DNA of 64,000 nt from Mycolicibacterium fortuitum subsp. fortuitum (GCF_022179545.1 NZ_AP025518.1:4464001-4528000); one strand, 5' to 3'; positions 1 through 9,260 are shown, numbered from the stretch's first letter. Program-made: numbers and translations. Notes: generated by a model from the sequence alone, not told the origin.

Positions 1-170
1 ACTCCGGCGAGTGGCAGGAGGTGCTCAACACCGACGCGACCATCTACAACGGGTCCGGTATCGGCAACATGGGCGCGGTGCAGGCCACCGACGAGCCCTG
101 GCACGGCCGGCCCGCGTCAGCGGTCATGGTGCTGCCACCGCTGGCGATGCTGTGGTTCGAGCCGGCCTGA
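1..170 (+). CDS. glgB: 1,4-alpha-glucan branching enzyme, C-terminal end (partial)
   Basis: The gene enters from the left edge. The frame begins at base 3 and gives 55 residues before a TGA at 168-170. The tail includes [11 protein letters not shown] and ends in [12 protein letters not shown], which I recognise as the C-terminal beta domain of actinobacterial GlgB. GlgB makes alpha-1,6 branches in glycogen and capsular glucan and works with the maltosyltransferase GlgE, which would lie further left. The next gene is convergent and 17 bases away. Neighbour order (glgB, then the thioredoxin-like gene) fits M. tuberculosis. Only the tail is visible, so the catalytic GH13 domain cannot be checked. 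Confidence 0.85.
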   Translation, partial: SGEWQEVLNTDATIYNGSGIGNMGAVQATDEPWHGRPASAVMVLPPLAMLWFEPA

Positions 171-187
171 GGCCTCCCGCGAACCGC

Positions 188-1090
188 TCAGTAGAGCGCG
201 TTGGCGAGGTTACGACGGCCCGCGACGACCTCCGGATCGGCCGGGTCGAACAGCTCGAACAACTCGATGAGCCGGGTCCGCACCTTCGTCCGGTCGTCGC
301 CGGCGGTTCGCTTGATCAACGCGATGAGTCGATCGAAGGCTGCCGACACCTGCTGGGCCAGGAGTTCGGCGTCGGCAGCGGCGAACGCCGCCTCGATGTC
401 GTCGGGAGCCGCGTCGGCGACGGCCACAGCATCCGGGCGCTGCGCGCTGGCCCGCTGCAGGAACGCGATCTGACGTACCGCACCCTTGGCTTCGGCATGA
501 TTGGGCTGGGCATCGAGGATCGCTTGATAGGCGGCCGCTGCGGCGGGGAAATCACCCGAGTCCAGATGGGCCCTGGCCGCGGCCAGCTCGGGATCGACCT
601 GCTCGGCATCCTCGTCACCGGCGCCTGAGCCGCTCAGCTTGCCTGCGGTCGCCGCAAGCAGCGAGTCGACCCAGCGGCGCAGTTCTTCGGTCGGTTGAGA
701 CCCCTGGAAGCTGGCGATCGGCTGTCCGCCCGCGAGCGCAACCACGGTCGGCACGCCCTGGATGCCGAACATCTGCGCCACTCGTGGCGTGGTGTCGACG
801 TTGACCAGCGCCAGCGACCACTTGCCGTTGTCCGACGCGGCCAACCCGGCCAGGGCATCGCCCAGTGCAGCACTGGATTCGCTGCGCGGCGACCACAGCA
901 GCACGACTACCGGGACCTGGCCCGAGCGGACCAGTACCTCGGCTTCGAAATTGGTTTCGTTGACCTCGGTGACATTGGGGCCGCCGGCGGGCGCGCCTGC
1001 GCCGCCGCCCGCAGTGGGCCGCTGCTTGAGTGCCGAGAGGTCAACCGCGCCGGCCAGCGCCGGCCCGACAGAAGGTCGTGGACGAGTCAC
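188..1090 (-). CDS. Thioredoxin-fold/TPR protein without redox cysteines (CnoX/YbbN-like)
   Basis: A 300-residue protein corresponding to Rv1324. Residues about 40-150 form a thioredoxin fold (VVVLLWSPRSE, then GVPTVVALAGGQP with the cis-proline). Residues about 165-300 are TPR-like (ARAHLDSGDFPAAAAAYQAIL, and a conserved end LIELFELFDPADPEV). The usual WCxxC active site reads W66-S-P-R-S70, so neither cysteine is present and disulfide reductase activity is unlikely. YbbN/CnoX proteins are co-chaperones that hand clients to GroEL or DnaK, and that is the best guess here. The gene starts with ATG and is convergent with glgB. It sits next to, but is not overlapped by, the DUF3817 gene. Confidence 0.85.
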   Translation of the reverse strand: MTRPRPSVGPALAGAVDLSALKQRPTAGGGAGAPAGGPNVTEVNETNFEAEVLVRSGQVPVVVLLWSPRSESSAALGDALAGLAASDNGKWSLALVNVDTTPRVAQMFGIQGVPTVVALAGGQPIASFQGSQPTEELRRWVDSLLAATAGKLSGSGAGDEDAEQVDPELAAARAHLDSGDFPAAAAAYQAILDAQPNHAEAKGAVRQIAFLQRASAQRPDAVAVADAAPDDIEAAFAAADAELLAQQVSAAFDRLIALIKRTAGDDRTKVRTRLIELFELFDPADPEVVAGRRNLANALY

Positions 1091-1103
1091 GTCACCAAGT
1101 CTG

Positions 1104-1487
1104 TCACGTCGTTTCCGGAGCTGCCCCGCCCGGTTGCGCCACCAGTGCCGGCCCGTCCCCCGCCTCGATGCGTGCGGTCCGATCAGCCCACATGACGAAG
1201 ATCACACTGCCCAGCGGCACGACGCTGGCCAGCAACGCCAGAATCCAGGTGCCGATGTCCCATTTTCGGGCCACGCCGACCAGCACGGCGACCGCCACGA
1301 ACGCGATGAAAACGCCGCCGTGGATCGGGCCGAACACCTTCACACCGATCTCGGTGCGTGGACTACCGAGGTACTTGAAGTACATCCCGACCAGCAGGCC
1401 GGCCCAGCTCACCGCCTCGGCGAGGGCGATGAGCCGGAACCAGCCGGCGGCCGTGCGCAGGTCGAAAGAGCGTGTCATGGCCGCCAT
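1104..1487 (-). CDS. DUF3817-family small integral membrane protein
   Basis: A 127-residue protein with three hydrophobic stretches (about residues 16-38, 53-72 and 77-97) and a charged tail. The pattern FRLIALAEAVSWAGLLVGM followed by a GPIHG motif is typical of the DUF3817 family, found widely in actinobacteria and some other bacteria with no known function. A second in-frame ATG at 1478 (MTRSFD) is an equally plausible start. It lies 13 bases upstream of the thioredoxin-like gene on the same strand, so the two may be co-transcribed. No catalytic residues are evident. Confidence 0.75.
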   Translation of the reverse strand: MAAMTRSFDLRTAAGWFRLIALAEAVSWAGLLVGMYFKYLGSPRTEIGVKVFGPIHGGVFIAFVAVAVLVGVARKWDIGTWILALLASVVPLGSVIFVMWADRTARIEAGDGPALVAQPGGAAPETT

Positions 1488-1534
1488 TGTGCCCGAGCGG
1501 AACGTCAGCTACTACACGCTGTCGTTGATTGCTG

Positions 1535-2725
1535 TCAGCGGCGCAAGATCAGGGCATCGCCCTGGCCACCGGCGCCGCAGAGCGCAGCCACCGCGTAGCC
1601 GGACCCCTTGCGAGCCAGCTCCAGCGCCGCGTGCAGCGTGATGCGGGCACCGGACATGCCGATCGGGTGCCCGATGGCGATGGCGCCGCCGTTGACGTTC
1701 ACCTTGGCCGGGTCGACACCCAGCTCCTTGGTGGAAGCCAGCGACACCGCGGCGAATGCCTCGTTGATCTCGAGGATGTCGAGCTGGTCGACGCTGATGC
1801 CCTCACGCTCGACGGCCTTCTTGATCGCGTTGGCCGGCTGGCTCTGCAGCGTCGAGTCCGGGCCGGCGACCACACCGTGTGCACCGATCTCACACAGCCA
1901 GTCCAGGCCCAGCTCCTGCGCCTTGGCCTTGCTCATCACTACGACCGCGGCCGCACCGTCGGAGATCTGCGACGACGAACCGGCCGTGATGGTGCCGTCC
2001 TTGCGGAAGGCCGGACGCAGACCACCCAGCGATTCGGCCGTGGTGTCGGCGCGGATGCCCTCGTCCTCGGTGAACTCGATCGGATCGCCCTTGCGCTGCG
2101 GGATCGACACCGGAACCACCTCGTCGGCGTACACGCCGTCTTTCCATGCCGCGGCGGCCTTCTGATGCGACTGGGCGGCGAACTCGTCCTGCTCGGCGCG
2201 GGTGAACTTGTCGGTCTCATTGCGCTGCTCGGTGAGGGCGCCCATCGGCTGGTCGGTGAACACGTCGTGCAGGCCGTCGTACGCGAGGTGATCCACCAGC
2301 GTCGCATTGCCGTACTTGTAGCCCTCGCGGCTCTTGGGCAGCAGGTGCGGGGCCTGACTCATCGACTCCTGACCACCGGCCACGACGACCTCGAACTCAC
2401 CGGCCCGGATGAGCTGATCGGCCAGGGCGATCGCGTCGATACCCGAAAGGCACATCTTGTTGATGCTCAGCGCGGGCACATCCCAGGGGATTCCGGCGGC
2501 CACCGCGGACTGGCGTGCGGGCATCTGCCCGGCGCCCGCGGTCAGCACCTGGCCCATGATCACGTAGTCGACCAGCGAAGCATCGACATTCGCCTTCTCC
2601 AGGGCACCCCGGATGGCGATGGCTCCCAGGTCACCGCCCGAAAAGTCCTTCAGCGACCCCATCAGCCTGCCGACCGGAGTACGCGCTCCAGCAACGATCA
2701 CCGACGTGCGATTCTCCGCAGTCAT
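1535..2725 (-). CDS. fadA4: Acetyl-CoA C-acetyltransferase (thiolase)
   Basis: A 396-residue type II thiolase, full family length. It condenses two acetyl-CoA to acetoacetyl-CoA or runs the reverse thiolysis in beta-oxidation. The nucleophilic cysteine is C92 in NKMCLSG. The catalytic histidine is in [16 protein letters not shown] near residue 350, and the second cysteine is in the C-terminal CGAGGQGDA. The ATG start has an AG-rich region just upstream (GGTAGG on the minus strand). It is divergent from the methylmalonyl-CoA epimerase with 82 bases between them. In M. tuberculosis the same pair is Rv1323/Rv1322A, suggesting shared regulation of acyl-CoA metabolism. Confidence 0.93.
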   Translation of the reverse strand: MTAENRTSVIVAGARTPVGRLMGSLKDFSGGDLGAIAIRGALEKANVDASLVDYVIMGQVLTAGAGQMPARQSAVAAGIPWDVPALSINKMCLSGIDAIALADQLIRAGEFEVVVAGGQESMSQAPHLLPKSREGYKYGNATLVDHLAYDGLHDVFTDQPMGALTEQRNETDKFTRAEQDEFAAQSHQKAAAAWKDGVYADEVVPVSIPQRKGDPIEFTEDEGIRADTTAESLGGLRPAFRKDGTITAGSSSQISDGAAAVVVMSKAKAQELGLDWLCEIGAHGVVAGPDSTLQSQPANAIKKAVEREGISVDQLDILEINEAFAAVSLASTKELGVDPAKVNVNGGAIAIGHPIGMSGARITLHAALELARKGSGYAVAALCGAGGQGDALILRR

Positions 2726-2807
2726 TTCCTACCTCCAAAGCCAGGTCCAAGAGCTGTGTGGGCGATCACACATGCGCAAACGTTCAGGTTGAGGTTACCG
2801 TTACGTT

Positions 2808-3284
2808 ATGACCGCCGATCAGGTTGATGCCCGTCCCGCACTCGCTTCCGCACTGGTGACGGCGATCGATCACGTCGGTATCGCCGTACCGGATCTGGAT
2901 GCCGCAGCCAAGTGGTACCACGACCACCTCGGCATGATTGTCCTCCACGAGGAGGTCAACGAGGAGCAAGGCGTTCGTGAGGCCATGCTGTCGGTGCGCG
3001 GCGCGCCCAAGGGCAGCGCGCAGATCCAGCTCCTGGCACCGCTGAACGAGAAGTCGACGATCGCCAAGTTCATCGATCGCAGCGGCCCCGGCCTTCAGCA
3101 GCTCGCCTACCGGACCAGCGACATCGACGCGCTGAGTGAGCGCCTGCGCAGCCAGGGTGTTCGGCTGCTCTACGAGGCCCCCCGGAAGGGCACGGCCAAC
3201 TCGCGCATCAACTTCGTCCACCCCAAGGACGCGGGCGGCGTGCTGATCGAGCTGGTCGAGCCGGCCGCCGATTCAGAGCACTAG
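2808..3284 (+). CDS. mce: Methylmalonyl-CoA epimerase
   Basis: A 158-residue VOC-fold enzyme that interconverts (S)- and (R)-methylmalonyl-CoA, linking propionate and odd-chain or cholesterol breakdown to succinyl-CoA. The first metal histidine is in AIDHVGIAVPDLDAA near residue 22, and the C-terminal glutamate is in VLIELVEPA. It has the family motif AKFIDRSGPGLQQLAYR. The N-terminal 18 residues before the fold are non-conserved, so a slightly later start is possible, but the ATG at 2808 is the first in frame. Its stop overlaps the last four bases of the convergent zinc-ribbon-like gene. Confidence 0.9.
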   Translation: MTADQVDARPALASALVTAIDHVGIAVPDLDAAAKWYHDHLGMIVLHEEVNEEQGVREAMLSVRGAPKGSAQIQLLAPLNEKSTIAKFIDRSGPGLQQLAYRTSDIDALSERLRSQGVRLLYEAPRKGTANSRINFVHPKDAGGVLIELVEPAADSEH

Positions 3285-3562
3285 GACCATCTTCTGGTCG
3301 GGCTGCGATTGGCCCGGTTCGCCCAGCAGGCCGTGTGCCAGTGTCTGCGGTCATCCACATCGCCGACGTCGATCGGCAACACCACCACATGTGCCGTAGC
3401 CACCCGGATTTCATGGTCACAACCGGGGCATCGGTACACCTTCACCGCCCGTGACGCGGCGACCGTTCGCACCTCATAGTCGTAACCGTCGGGCCCCGTC
3501 TCGATGCGGCGCGACGGCGGCAAGGACGCCAGCCGACGGTGTTCACGGGGCCGACGACGCAT
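3281..3562 (-). CDS. Small conserved protein with a possible zinc site, nucS neighbour
   Basis: A 93-residue basic protein of unknown function. It has CPGCDHEI (residues about 45-52) and a later HWHTAC, which together give a plausible Cys/His metal site. Its ATG overlaps the TGA of nucS by one base, so it is probably translated from the nucS transcript. Small basic genes of this type occur next to nucS in other actinobacteria as far as I recall. The function, and any link to mismatch correction, is not established. Confidence 0.7.
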   Translation of the reverse strand: MRRRPREHRRLASLPPSRRIETGPDGYDYEVRTVAASRAVKVYRCPGCDHEIRVATAHVVVLPIDVGDVDDRRHWHTACWANRANRSPTRRWS

Positions 3563-4257
3563 CAGAAAAGCCGGTATTCGTCGCTGTCCATGCCGCGCAT
3601 CTGGTCATAATCCAAAGTCACACAACGGATTCCACGGTCTGTTGCCAGCGTGCGGGCCTGCGGCTTGATCTGCTGGGCGGCGAACACGCCGGCGACCGGG
3701 GCCAACACGGTGTCGCGGTTGAGCAATTCGAGATAACGGGTCAGCTGTTCCACACCGTCGATCTCGCCGCGTCGCTTGATTTCCACGGCTACCGAACGGC
3801 CCAACTCGTCACGGCACATCAGATCGACCGGACCGATCGCGGTCGGGTACTCACGGCGCACCAGCGTGTAGCCCGCACCCAATAGCTCGACGTGCTCTGC
3901 CAACAGCACCTGCAGGTGCGCCTCCACGCCGTCCTTCACCAGACCGGGATCAACACCCAGTTCGTGGCTGGAGTCGTGCTCGATGTCCTCGACCGTGATA
4001 CGCAGCTGTTCGCCGGCTTTGTTCTCGACCACCCAGACAACAGCGGATCCACCGGCTGCGTCCGCTACGGCCTCCTCTTTGAGCCAGCAGGGCGGGCTCA
4101 TCCAGTTCAGCGGCTTGTAGGCGCGATCATCGGCATGGACACTGACCGAACCGTCGGACTTGAACAACAACAGCCGGCGGGCCGATGGGAGGTGGGCGGT
4201 CAGCCGCCCGACATAGTCGACGGTGCACTGGGCAATCACGAGGCGCACCCGATCCAC
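3562..4257 (-). CDS. nucS: Mismatch-specific endonuclease NucS/EndoMS
   Basis: A 231-residue protein, nearly identical in its recognisable parts to mycobacterial NucS ([24 protein letters not shown]). NucS cuts double strands at certain mismatches and provides non-canonical mismatch correction in actinobacteria, which lack MutS/MutL. The C-terminal nuclease core shows [11 protein letters not shown] followed by VAVEIKRRG, that is the D...ExK catalytic set. The end EYRLF is the hydrophobic motif thought to bind the sliding clamp. I chose the GTG start at 4257 because it aligns with the known N-terminus. It is divergent from the cyclase gene across 37 bases. Confidence 0.93.
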   Translation of the reverse strand: MDRVRLVIAQCTVDYVGRLTAHLPSARRLLLFKSDGSVSVHADDRAYKPLNWMSPPCWLKEEAVADAAGGSAVVWVVENKAGEQLRITVEDIEHDSSHELGVDPGLVKDGVEAHLQVLLAEHVELLGAGYTLVRREYPTAIGPVDLMCRDELGRSVAVEIKRRGEIDGVEQLTRYLELLNRDTVLAPVAGVFAAQQIKPQARTLATDRGIRCVTLDYDQMRGMDSDEYRLF

Positions 4258-4294
4258 CTTAAGGGCAGTTGGAACGAACTAGGCTGACGCCACA

Positions 4295-5899
4295 ATGAAC
4301 TCCGATAAATCGCTGGCACGACGGCTGGGCCGCGTCCTTGAGGGTGTAACCCGCCAGAACAGCCGGATCCCGACCACCCCGGAATACGGATCATGGGTGT
4401 TGGGCCGGGTATCGGAGAGCCAACGCCGGCGCAGGGTGCGCATCCAGGTGATCCTCACGACCTTCGTCATCATGGTGAACCTGCTCGGCATCGGCATCTC
4501 GATGATCATCGTCACCCTGTTGTTCCCGTCTCCGGATGTATTCGCCGCGCCGGTCCGCTGGATCACCTTCATCGTGGCCCCGCTCTATATGGCCTCGGCG
4601 TTGATCGTCGGGGTGTTCTGGGCGACGACCCGGGTGATCGACAACGTGCGTTGGGCCATCGAGGAACGCCCACCCACCGTCGCGGATCAGCGCAACACGT
4701 TCTTTGCCCCGTTCCGGCTCACCCGTGTGCTGCTGGTCCTATGGGGTGTGGGCACCGCGCTGCTGACCACGCTGTACGGGCTCACCGACACCAACTACAT
4801 TCCGAAGTTCCTGCTGGGCATCAGCTTTCCCGGCATCGTGGTATCGGTCAGCTGCCATCTGTTCACCGAGTTCGCATTGCGGCCGGTTGCCGCCCAGGCG
4901 CTGGAGGCGGGGCCGCCGCCGGTCCGGCTGGCGCCGGGCATCATGGGCCGCACCATGGTGGTGTGGGCCCTGAGCTCGGGGGTCCCGATCGTGGGCATCA
5001 TGCTGGCCGCGATGTTCTCCGTGACGCTGAACAACCTGACCCAGACCCAATTCGCTTATGCCGTCATCGGGCTCGGCTCCTTCGCCTTGGTGTTCGGTTT
5101 CCTGCTGATGTGGATCCTGTCCTATCTGACCGCAACCCCCATCCGGGTCGTGCGCGCGGCGCTCAATCGCGTCGAGAAGGGCGATCTGAATACCAATCTG
5201 GTGGTGTTCGACGGCACCGAACTGGGTCAGCTGCAACGCGGTTTCAACTCGATGGTGCACGGCTTGCGGGAGCGCGAGCGGGTGCGCGATCTGTTCGGCC
5301 GCCACGTCGGCCGCGAGGTCGCCGCACTGGCCGAGCAGGAGAAGCCGGTCCTGGGTGGCGAGGAGCGCCATGCCGCAGTCATTTTCGTCGATGTCATCGG
5401 CTCGACGCAGTTGGTCACCACGCGTCCCGCGGTCGAGGTGGTCGACTTGCTCAACCGGTTCTTCGCGGTCATCGTCGATGAGGTCGACAACCACCGCGGC
5501 CTGGTCAACAAGTTCGAGGGCGACGCGATCCTGGCGGTGTTCGGTGCGCCGGTCTCGCTGCCCAACGCCGAGGACGAGGCGCTGGGAGCAGCGCGGGCGA
5601 TCGCACAGCGGCTGCGTACCGAGGTGCCTGAGCTCAAGGCAGGCATCGGAGTCGCCGCCGGACAGGTGGTGGCAGGCAACGTCGGGGCCAAGCAACGCTT
5701 CGAGTACACCGTGATCGGGGAGCCGGTCAACGAGGCGGCACGGCTGTGCGATTTCTCCAAGCAGGTGCCCGGTCACCTGGTCGCCTCATCGGACACCATC
5801 GCCAACGCATCCGAAACCGAAAGGGCGCGTTGGTCACTGGGCGAGACGGTGACTCTCCGGGGGTTGGGCGAGCCCACGCGCGTGGCGGTGCCGTCCTAA
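4295..5899 (+). CDS. Membrane-bound class III adenylate cyclase with HAMP domain
   Basis: A 534-residue homologue of the Rv1318c/Rv1319c/Rv1320c family. There are six membrane segments between residues about 45 and 285. A HAMP linker follows (TATPIRVVRAALNRVEKGDL), then a catalytic domain from about residue 350. The first metal aspartate is in FVDVIGST. The substrate lysine and second metal aspartate are in NKFEGDAILAVFG. The transition-state pair is in VIGEPVNEAAR (N and R). All are present, so it should be active and make cAMP. M. tuberculosis has three tandem copies, whereas here there is one. The stop overlaps the convergent glutaminase stop by three bases. Confidence 0.9.
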   Translation: MNSDKSLARRLGRVLEGVTRQNSRIPTTPEYGSWVLGRVSESQRRRRVRIQVILTTFVIMVNLLGIGISMIIVTLLFPSPDVFAAPVRWITFIVAPLYMASALIVGVFWATTRVIDNVRWAIEERPPTVADQRNTFFAPFRLTRVLLVLWGVGTALLTTLYGLTDTNYIPKFLLGISFPGIVVSVSCHLFTEFALRPVAAQALEAGPPPVRLAPGIMGRTMVVWALSSGVPIVGIMLAAMFSVTLNNLTQTQFAYAVIGLGSFALVFGFLLMWILSYLTATPIRVVRAALNRVEKGDLNTNLVVFDGTELGQLQRGFNSMVHGLRERERVRDLFGRHVGREVAALAEQEKPVLGGEERHAAVIFVDVIGSTQLVTTRPAVEVVDLLNRFFAVIVDEVDNHRGLVNKFEGDAILAVFGAPVSLPNAEDEALGAARAIAQRLRTEVPELKAGIGVAAGQVVAGNVGAKQRFEYTVIGEPVNEAARLCDFSKQVPGHLVASSDTIANASETERARWSLGETVTLRGLGEPTRVAVPS

Positions 5900-7197
5900 C
5901 TGGCGCCCCACTGCCGCGCCGCCTCGACGGCCTCCTCGAGGGTGCAGAACACGATGGCGTCGTATTCGTGGCGTCGGTCGGCCGGCACCACACGACCGTC
6001 CGGGTCGACGAGATACGCCTCTTTGCCCGCGGCGGCCAGGTTGGCCCGCATCCCGGTGAGCATGGCGCGAGCGGCATCGTTGATGTCATCCACCCGGGTG
6101 ACGTCCAGCACGGCGACGTCATAGCTGTCGCGGTCACGCTCGGCCGTCCGCAGCACCTGCTCTGCGCCGGCGAACAACAGGTCGCCGTGAACCTCGTAGA
6201 CCCGAACACCCGGGCTCACCTCGAACACCGCCCGCAACGTGGACGACGATTCGCGGGTGACGCTGAGGAAGTGCAAACCCAGCTGCGAGGACAAGTTGCG
6301 GCACACCTCCACCCCACGCACGCTGTTGCCTCGGGCGTCCAGGCGGGGCGAGTAGACACCGATGCCGAGTTGGCCGGGCAGCACCGCCACGATGCCGCCA
6401 CCGACTCCGCTCTTGGCGGGCATGCCGACAGCGCTCACCCAATCCCCTGTCGCGTCGTACATCCCGCACGTCACCATCACACTGAGGGTGCGCCGGACGA
6501 CCTTGGCGCCGCTCACCCGCCTGCCGGTCATGGGATTGCATCCGCCGCGGGCCAATGTGGTCGCCATGCGCGCGAGGTCGGTACTGGTCACCCTGACCGA
6601 ACACTGGCGGAAGTACACATCGAGGACTTCGTCCGGATCATCGTCCAGCACACCGAAACTGGCCAGCATGTAGGCGATGGCCCGATTGCGGTTGCCGGTC
6701 GCTTTCTCTGAGCCGTACACATCCATGTCGACATGGAGTCGTCGGCCCGCACATGCCGAATAGAACTCGAGGATGCGGTCGAATCTGTCGTCGGCGCCCG
6801 CCCCCGGTACCAGCGAAACCGCCGCAATGGCACCCGCGTTGATCATGGCGTTCTTCGGTGTCTTGGTGACGTTGTCGACACTGATCTCGTTGAACGCCTC
6901 ACCGGAGGGCTCGACACCGATCTTGGCGTCGACCGCGTCCTGGCCGATCAGCTCCAGCGCCAGCGCATAGGTGAACGGCTTGGAGATGGACTGGATGGTG
7001 AATTCCACTGCCGTGTCGCCGGATTCGTAGACGTACCCATCCGACGTCGACAAGCTCAACCCAAAGCTCTCCGGGTCGACGGTGGACAGTTCGGGGATAT
7101 AGCTCGCCAGGGCGCCATCGCGCAGTTCGATCTGCTCGGCACGAATCCGATCCAGGTAGTGCTGTACCAGCTCGGCCACGGCTCGCAGTCTATCCAC
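5896..7197 (-). CDS. glsA: Glutaminase A with C-terminal STAS domain
   Basis: A 433-residue protein. Residues about 1-305 are a serine-dependent glutaminase that hydrolyses glutamine to glutamate and ammonia. QSISKPFTYAL holds the Ser-x-x-Lys pair, and NAMINAGAIA and KSGVGGGIVAVLPG are family signatures. Residues about 320-433 form a STAS domain (VRVYEVHGDLLFAGAEQVL, then VAVLDVTRVDDIN), as in anti-sigma-factor antagonists. I use the GTG at 7197, since residues upstream of it show no conservation. A second GTG at 7179 is possible. I recall no gene at this place in M. tuberculosis, so this is an insertion relative to that genome. Confidence 0.87.
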   Translation of the reverse strand: MDRLRAVAELVQHYLDRIRAEQIELRDGALASYIPELSTVDPESFGLSLSTSDGYVYESGDTAVEFTIQSISKPFTYALALELIGQDAVDAKIGVEPSGEAFNEISVDNVTKTPKNAMINAGAIAAVSLVPGAGADDRFDRILEFYSACAGRRLHVDMDVYGSEKATGNRNRAIAYMLASFGVLDDDPDEVLDVYFRQCSVRVTSTDLARMATTLARGGCNPMTGRRVSGAKVVRRTLSVMVTCGMYDATGDWVSAVGMPAKSGVGGGIVAVLPGQLGIGVYSPRLDARGNSVRGVEVCRNLSSQLGLHFLSVTRESSSTLRAVFEVSPGVRVYEVHGDLLFAGAEQVLRTAERDRDSYDVAVLDVTRVDDINDAARAMLTGMRANLAAAGKEAYLVDPDGRVVPADRRHEYDAIVFCTLEEAVEAARQWGAS

Positions 7198-7266
7198 GAA
7201 CCAGCACCCACGACCATGTCGCTTTTCCGCTAGTGATGCGCCGTTCGCCGTGCCATCGTGGACGGC

Positions 7267-8760
7267 ATGCACGAGGATTTCGACCGCTGCTACCGGGCAG
7301 TCCAGTCCAAGGACGCACGGTTCGACGGCTGGTTCGTCACCGCCGTGCTCACCACGGGCATCTACTGCCGCCCCAGCTGCCCGGTGCGGCCGCCGTTCGC
7401 CAAAAACATGCGCTTCTATCCGACGGCTGCCGCGGCTCAGGCCGCCGGCTTCAGGGCGTGCAAACGCTGTCGTCCTGACGCCTCCCCCGGCTCCCCGGAA
7501 TGGAATGTGCGTGGCGACATCGTCGCGCGCTGCATGCGGCTCATCGCCGACGGCACTGTGGACCGCGAAGGGGTGACCGGCCTGGCTTCCCGGGTCGGCT
7601 ACACGAGCCGACAACTACAGCGGATCATGCAGGCCGAGCTGGGGGCCAACCCGCTGGCCCTCGCCCGGGCGCAACGGACCCAGACAGCTCGGGTTCTGAT
7701 CGAAACCACCGAGCTGCCCTTCGCAGATGTAGCGTTCGCTGCGGGCTTCGCCAGCATCCGGCAGTTCAACGACACCGTGCGCGCCGTATGCGACCTGACG
7801 CCCACCCAGCTCCGCCAGCGAGCCAGGAGCCGGTTCAGCACTGAGACATCGAGCGCACCGGGGGTCCTTTCGCTCCGGTTGCCTGTGCGCACTCCGTTCT
7901 CCTACGAGGGGTTGTTCGGCCACCTCGCAGCCAGTGCGGTGCCGGGGTTGGAAGAGGTGCGTGACGGGCAGTTCCGACGCACACTGCGGTTGCCGCATGG
8001 TCACGGCGTGGTCGGTCTGACGCCCCAGCCGGACCATGTCCGATGCCAGTTGGTGCTCAGCGACTTCCGCGACCTGTCCGCCGCCATCGCGCGATGCCGA
8101 CGGCTGTTGGATCTCGACGCGGATCCCGAGGCAGTAGTGGGAGCGCTCGAATCGGATCCGCGGCTGGCTGCGGTAGTGGCCAAGGCGCCCGGGCAGCGCA
8201 TCCCACGGACCGTCGACGAGGCCGAACTCGCCCTGCGGGTGGTCATCGGCCAACAGGTGTCTATCAAAGCCGCCCGGACCCATGCGGGTCGGCTGGTCGC
8301 CGGATATGGAACGCCGGTCGCCGACGACGCGGGCGGGCTCACCCACGTCTTTCCGGACATCGCCGATCTGGCCGGCTTGGACCCCGGCCACCTGGCGATG
8401 CCGACCTCCAGGAAGCGGACGGTCACAGCGCTGGTGGCGGCGATCGCTGCGGGCGACCTGGTCCTGGATCCGGGATGCGACTGGGACCGGGCACGTGAAC
8501 AACTGCTCGCACTCCCCGGAGTGGGACCGTGGACGACTGAGGTGATCGCCATGCGGGGTCTGGGTGATCCAGATGCCTTCCCCGCCACCGACCTGGGTGT
8601 CCGCGCGGCGGCCGCCCATCTGGACCTGACCGCCGACGAGCTCATCGAACACAGCACGCGGTGGCGTCCGTGGCGCGCCTACGCGACACAACACCTCTGG
8701 ACCACACTGGACCACGCGGTGAACGAATGGCCCCCGCATGATCGACAGGAGAAGTCATGA
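7267..8760 (+). CDS. alkA: Ada/AlkA fusion: methylphosphotriester methyltransferase-regulator with 3-methyladenine DNA glycosylase
   Basis: A 497-residue protein with three parts. The Ada zinc domain carries C34, C38, C65 and C68 (GIYCRPSCP, ACKRC), and C34 is the likely methyl acceptor. An AraC-type helix-turn-helix lies at about 90-190. AlkA_N and HhH-GPD glycosylase domains follow (LPGVGPWTTEVIAMR, with the catalytic Asp near residue 442 in PATDLGVR). It senses and repairs alkylated DNA and likely activates its own operon. An upstream in-frame GTG at 7258 adds three residues, but the ATG at 7267 fits the family N-terminus. The stop overlaps the ogt start by four bases. Confidence 0.92.
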   Translation: MHEDFDRCYRAVQSKDARFDGWFVTAVLTTGIYCRPSCPVRPPFAKNMRFYPTAAAAQAAGFRACKRCRPDASPGSPEWNVRGDIVARCMRLIADGTVDREGVTGLASRVGYTSRQLQRIMQAELGANPLALARAQRTQTARVLIETTELPFADVAFAAGFASIRQFNDTVRAVCDLTPTQLRQRARSRFSTETSSAPGVLSLRLPVRTPFSYEGLFGHLAASAVPGLEEVRDGQFRRTLRLPHGHGVVGLTPQPDHVRCQLVLSDFRDLSAAIARCRRLLDLDADPEAVVGALESDPRLAAVVAKAPGQRIPRTVDEAELALRVVIGQQVSIKAARTHAGRLVAGYGTPVADDAGGLTHVFPDIADLAGLDPGHLAMPTSRKRTVTALVAAIAAGDLVLDPGCDWDRAREQLLALPGVGPWTTEVIAMRGLGDPDAFPATDLGVRAAAAHLDLTADELIEHSTRWRPWRAYATQHLWTTLDHAVNEWPPHDRQEKS

Positions 8761-9254
8761 CCACGCTGCGCTTCCGCACCATGGAGAGTCCGGTCGGACT
8801 TCTCACGCTGGCCGGCCGCAACGGAAAACTCATGCACTTACGGATGGTCGATCAGACCTACGAACCGAGCCGTGAGGGGTGGGAGGCCGACGATGCCGCC
8901 TTTCCAGACGCCGTAGATCAGCTGTCTGAGTATTTCGCGGGCGACCGGACCGAATTCACCCTGGAGCTCGACATGGCGGGCACGCAATTCCAGCGCCGGG
9001 TATGGGAGGCACTTCGAGCCATTCCCTACGGCGAGACGTGTACATACGGCGAGATCGCTCGGCAGATCGGCGCACCGGGCGCATTCCGCGCAGTCGGCCT
9101 GGCCAATGGACACAACCCGATCGGCATCATCGTGCCGTGTCACCGGGTGATCGGCGCGAATGGCAGCCTCACCGGCTACGGCGGCGGGCTGGAACGTAAA
9201 CGCGCATTGTTGGAACTGGAGAAAAGCCGTACAACGCCGGCTCTGTTCAATTGA
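8757..9254 (+). CDS. ogt: Methylated-DNA-[protein]-cysteine S-methyltransferase
   Basis: A 165-residue suicide repair enzyme that takes methyl groups from O6-methylguanine onto its own cysteine. The active site IIVPCHRVIG places the acceptor at C128. The helix-turn-helix motif with the arginine finger (FRAVGLANGHNP) precedes it. The start overlaps the alkA stop as ATGA, so the two are translationally coupled in one adaptive-response operon. Its end faces the rRNA operon, and a hairpin begins 6 bases after the stop codon. Confidence 0.94.
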   Translation: MTTLRFRTMESPVGLLTLAGRNGKLMHLRMVDQTYEPSREGWEADDAAFPDAVDQLSEYFAGDRTEFTLELDMAGTQFQRRVWEALRAIPYGETCTYGEIARQIGAPGAFRAVGLANGHNPIGIIVPCHRVIGANGSLTGYGGGLERKRALLELEKSRTTPALFN

Positions 9255-9260
9255 AATAGG

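Noticed and set aside
7198..7614. N-terminal extension of about 139 residues on the glutaminase frame
   Set aside because: It overlaps the start of alkA on the other strand and shows no conserved sequence; the GTG at 7197 fits the family start.
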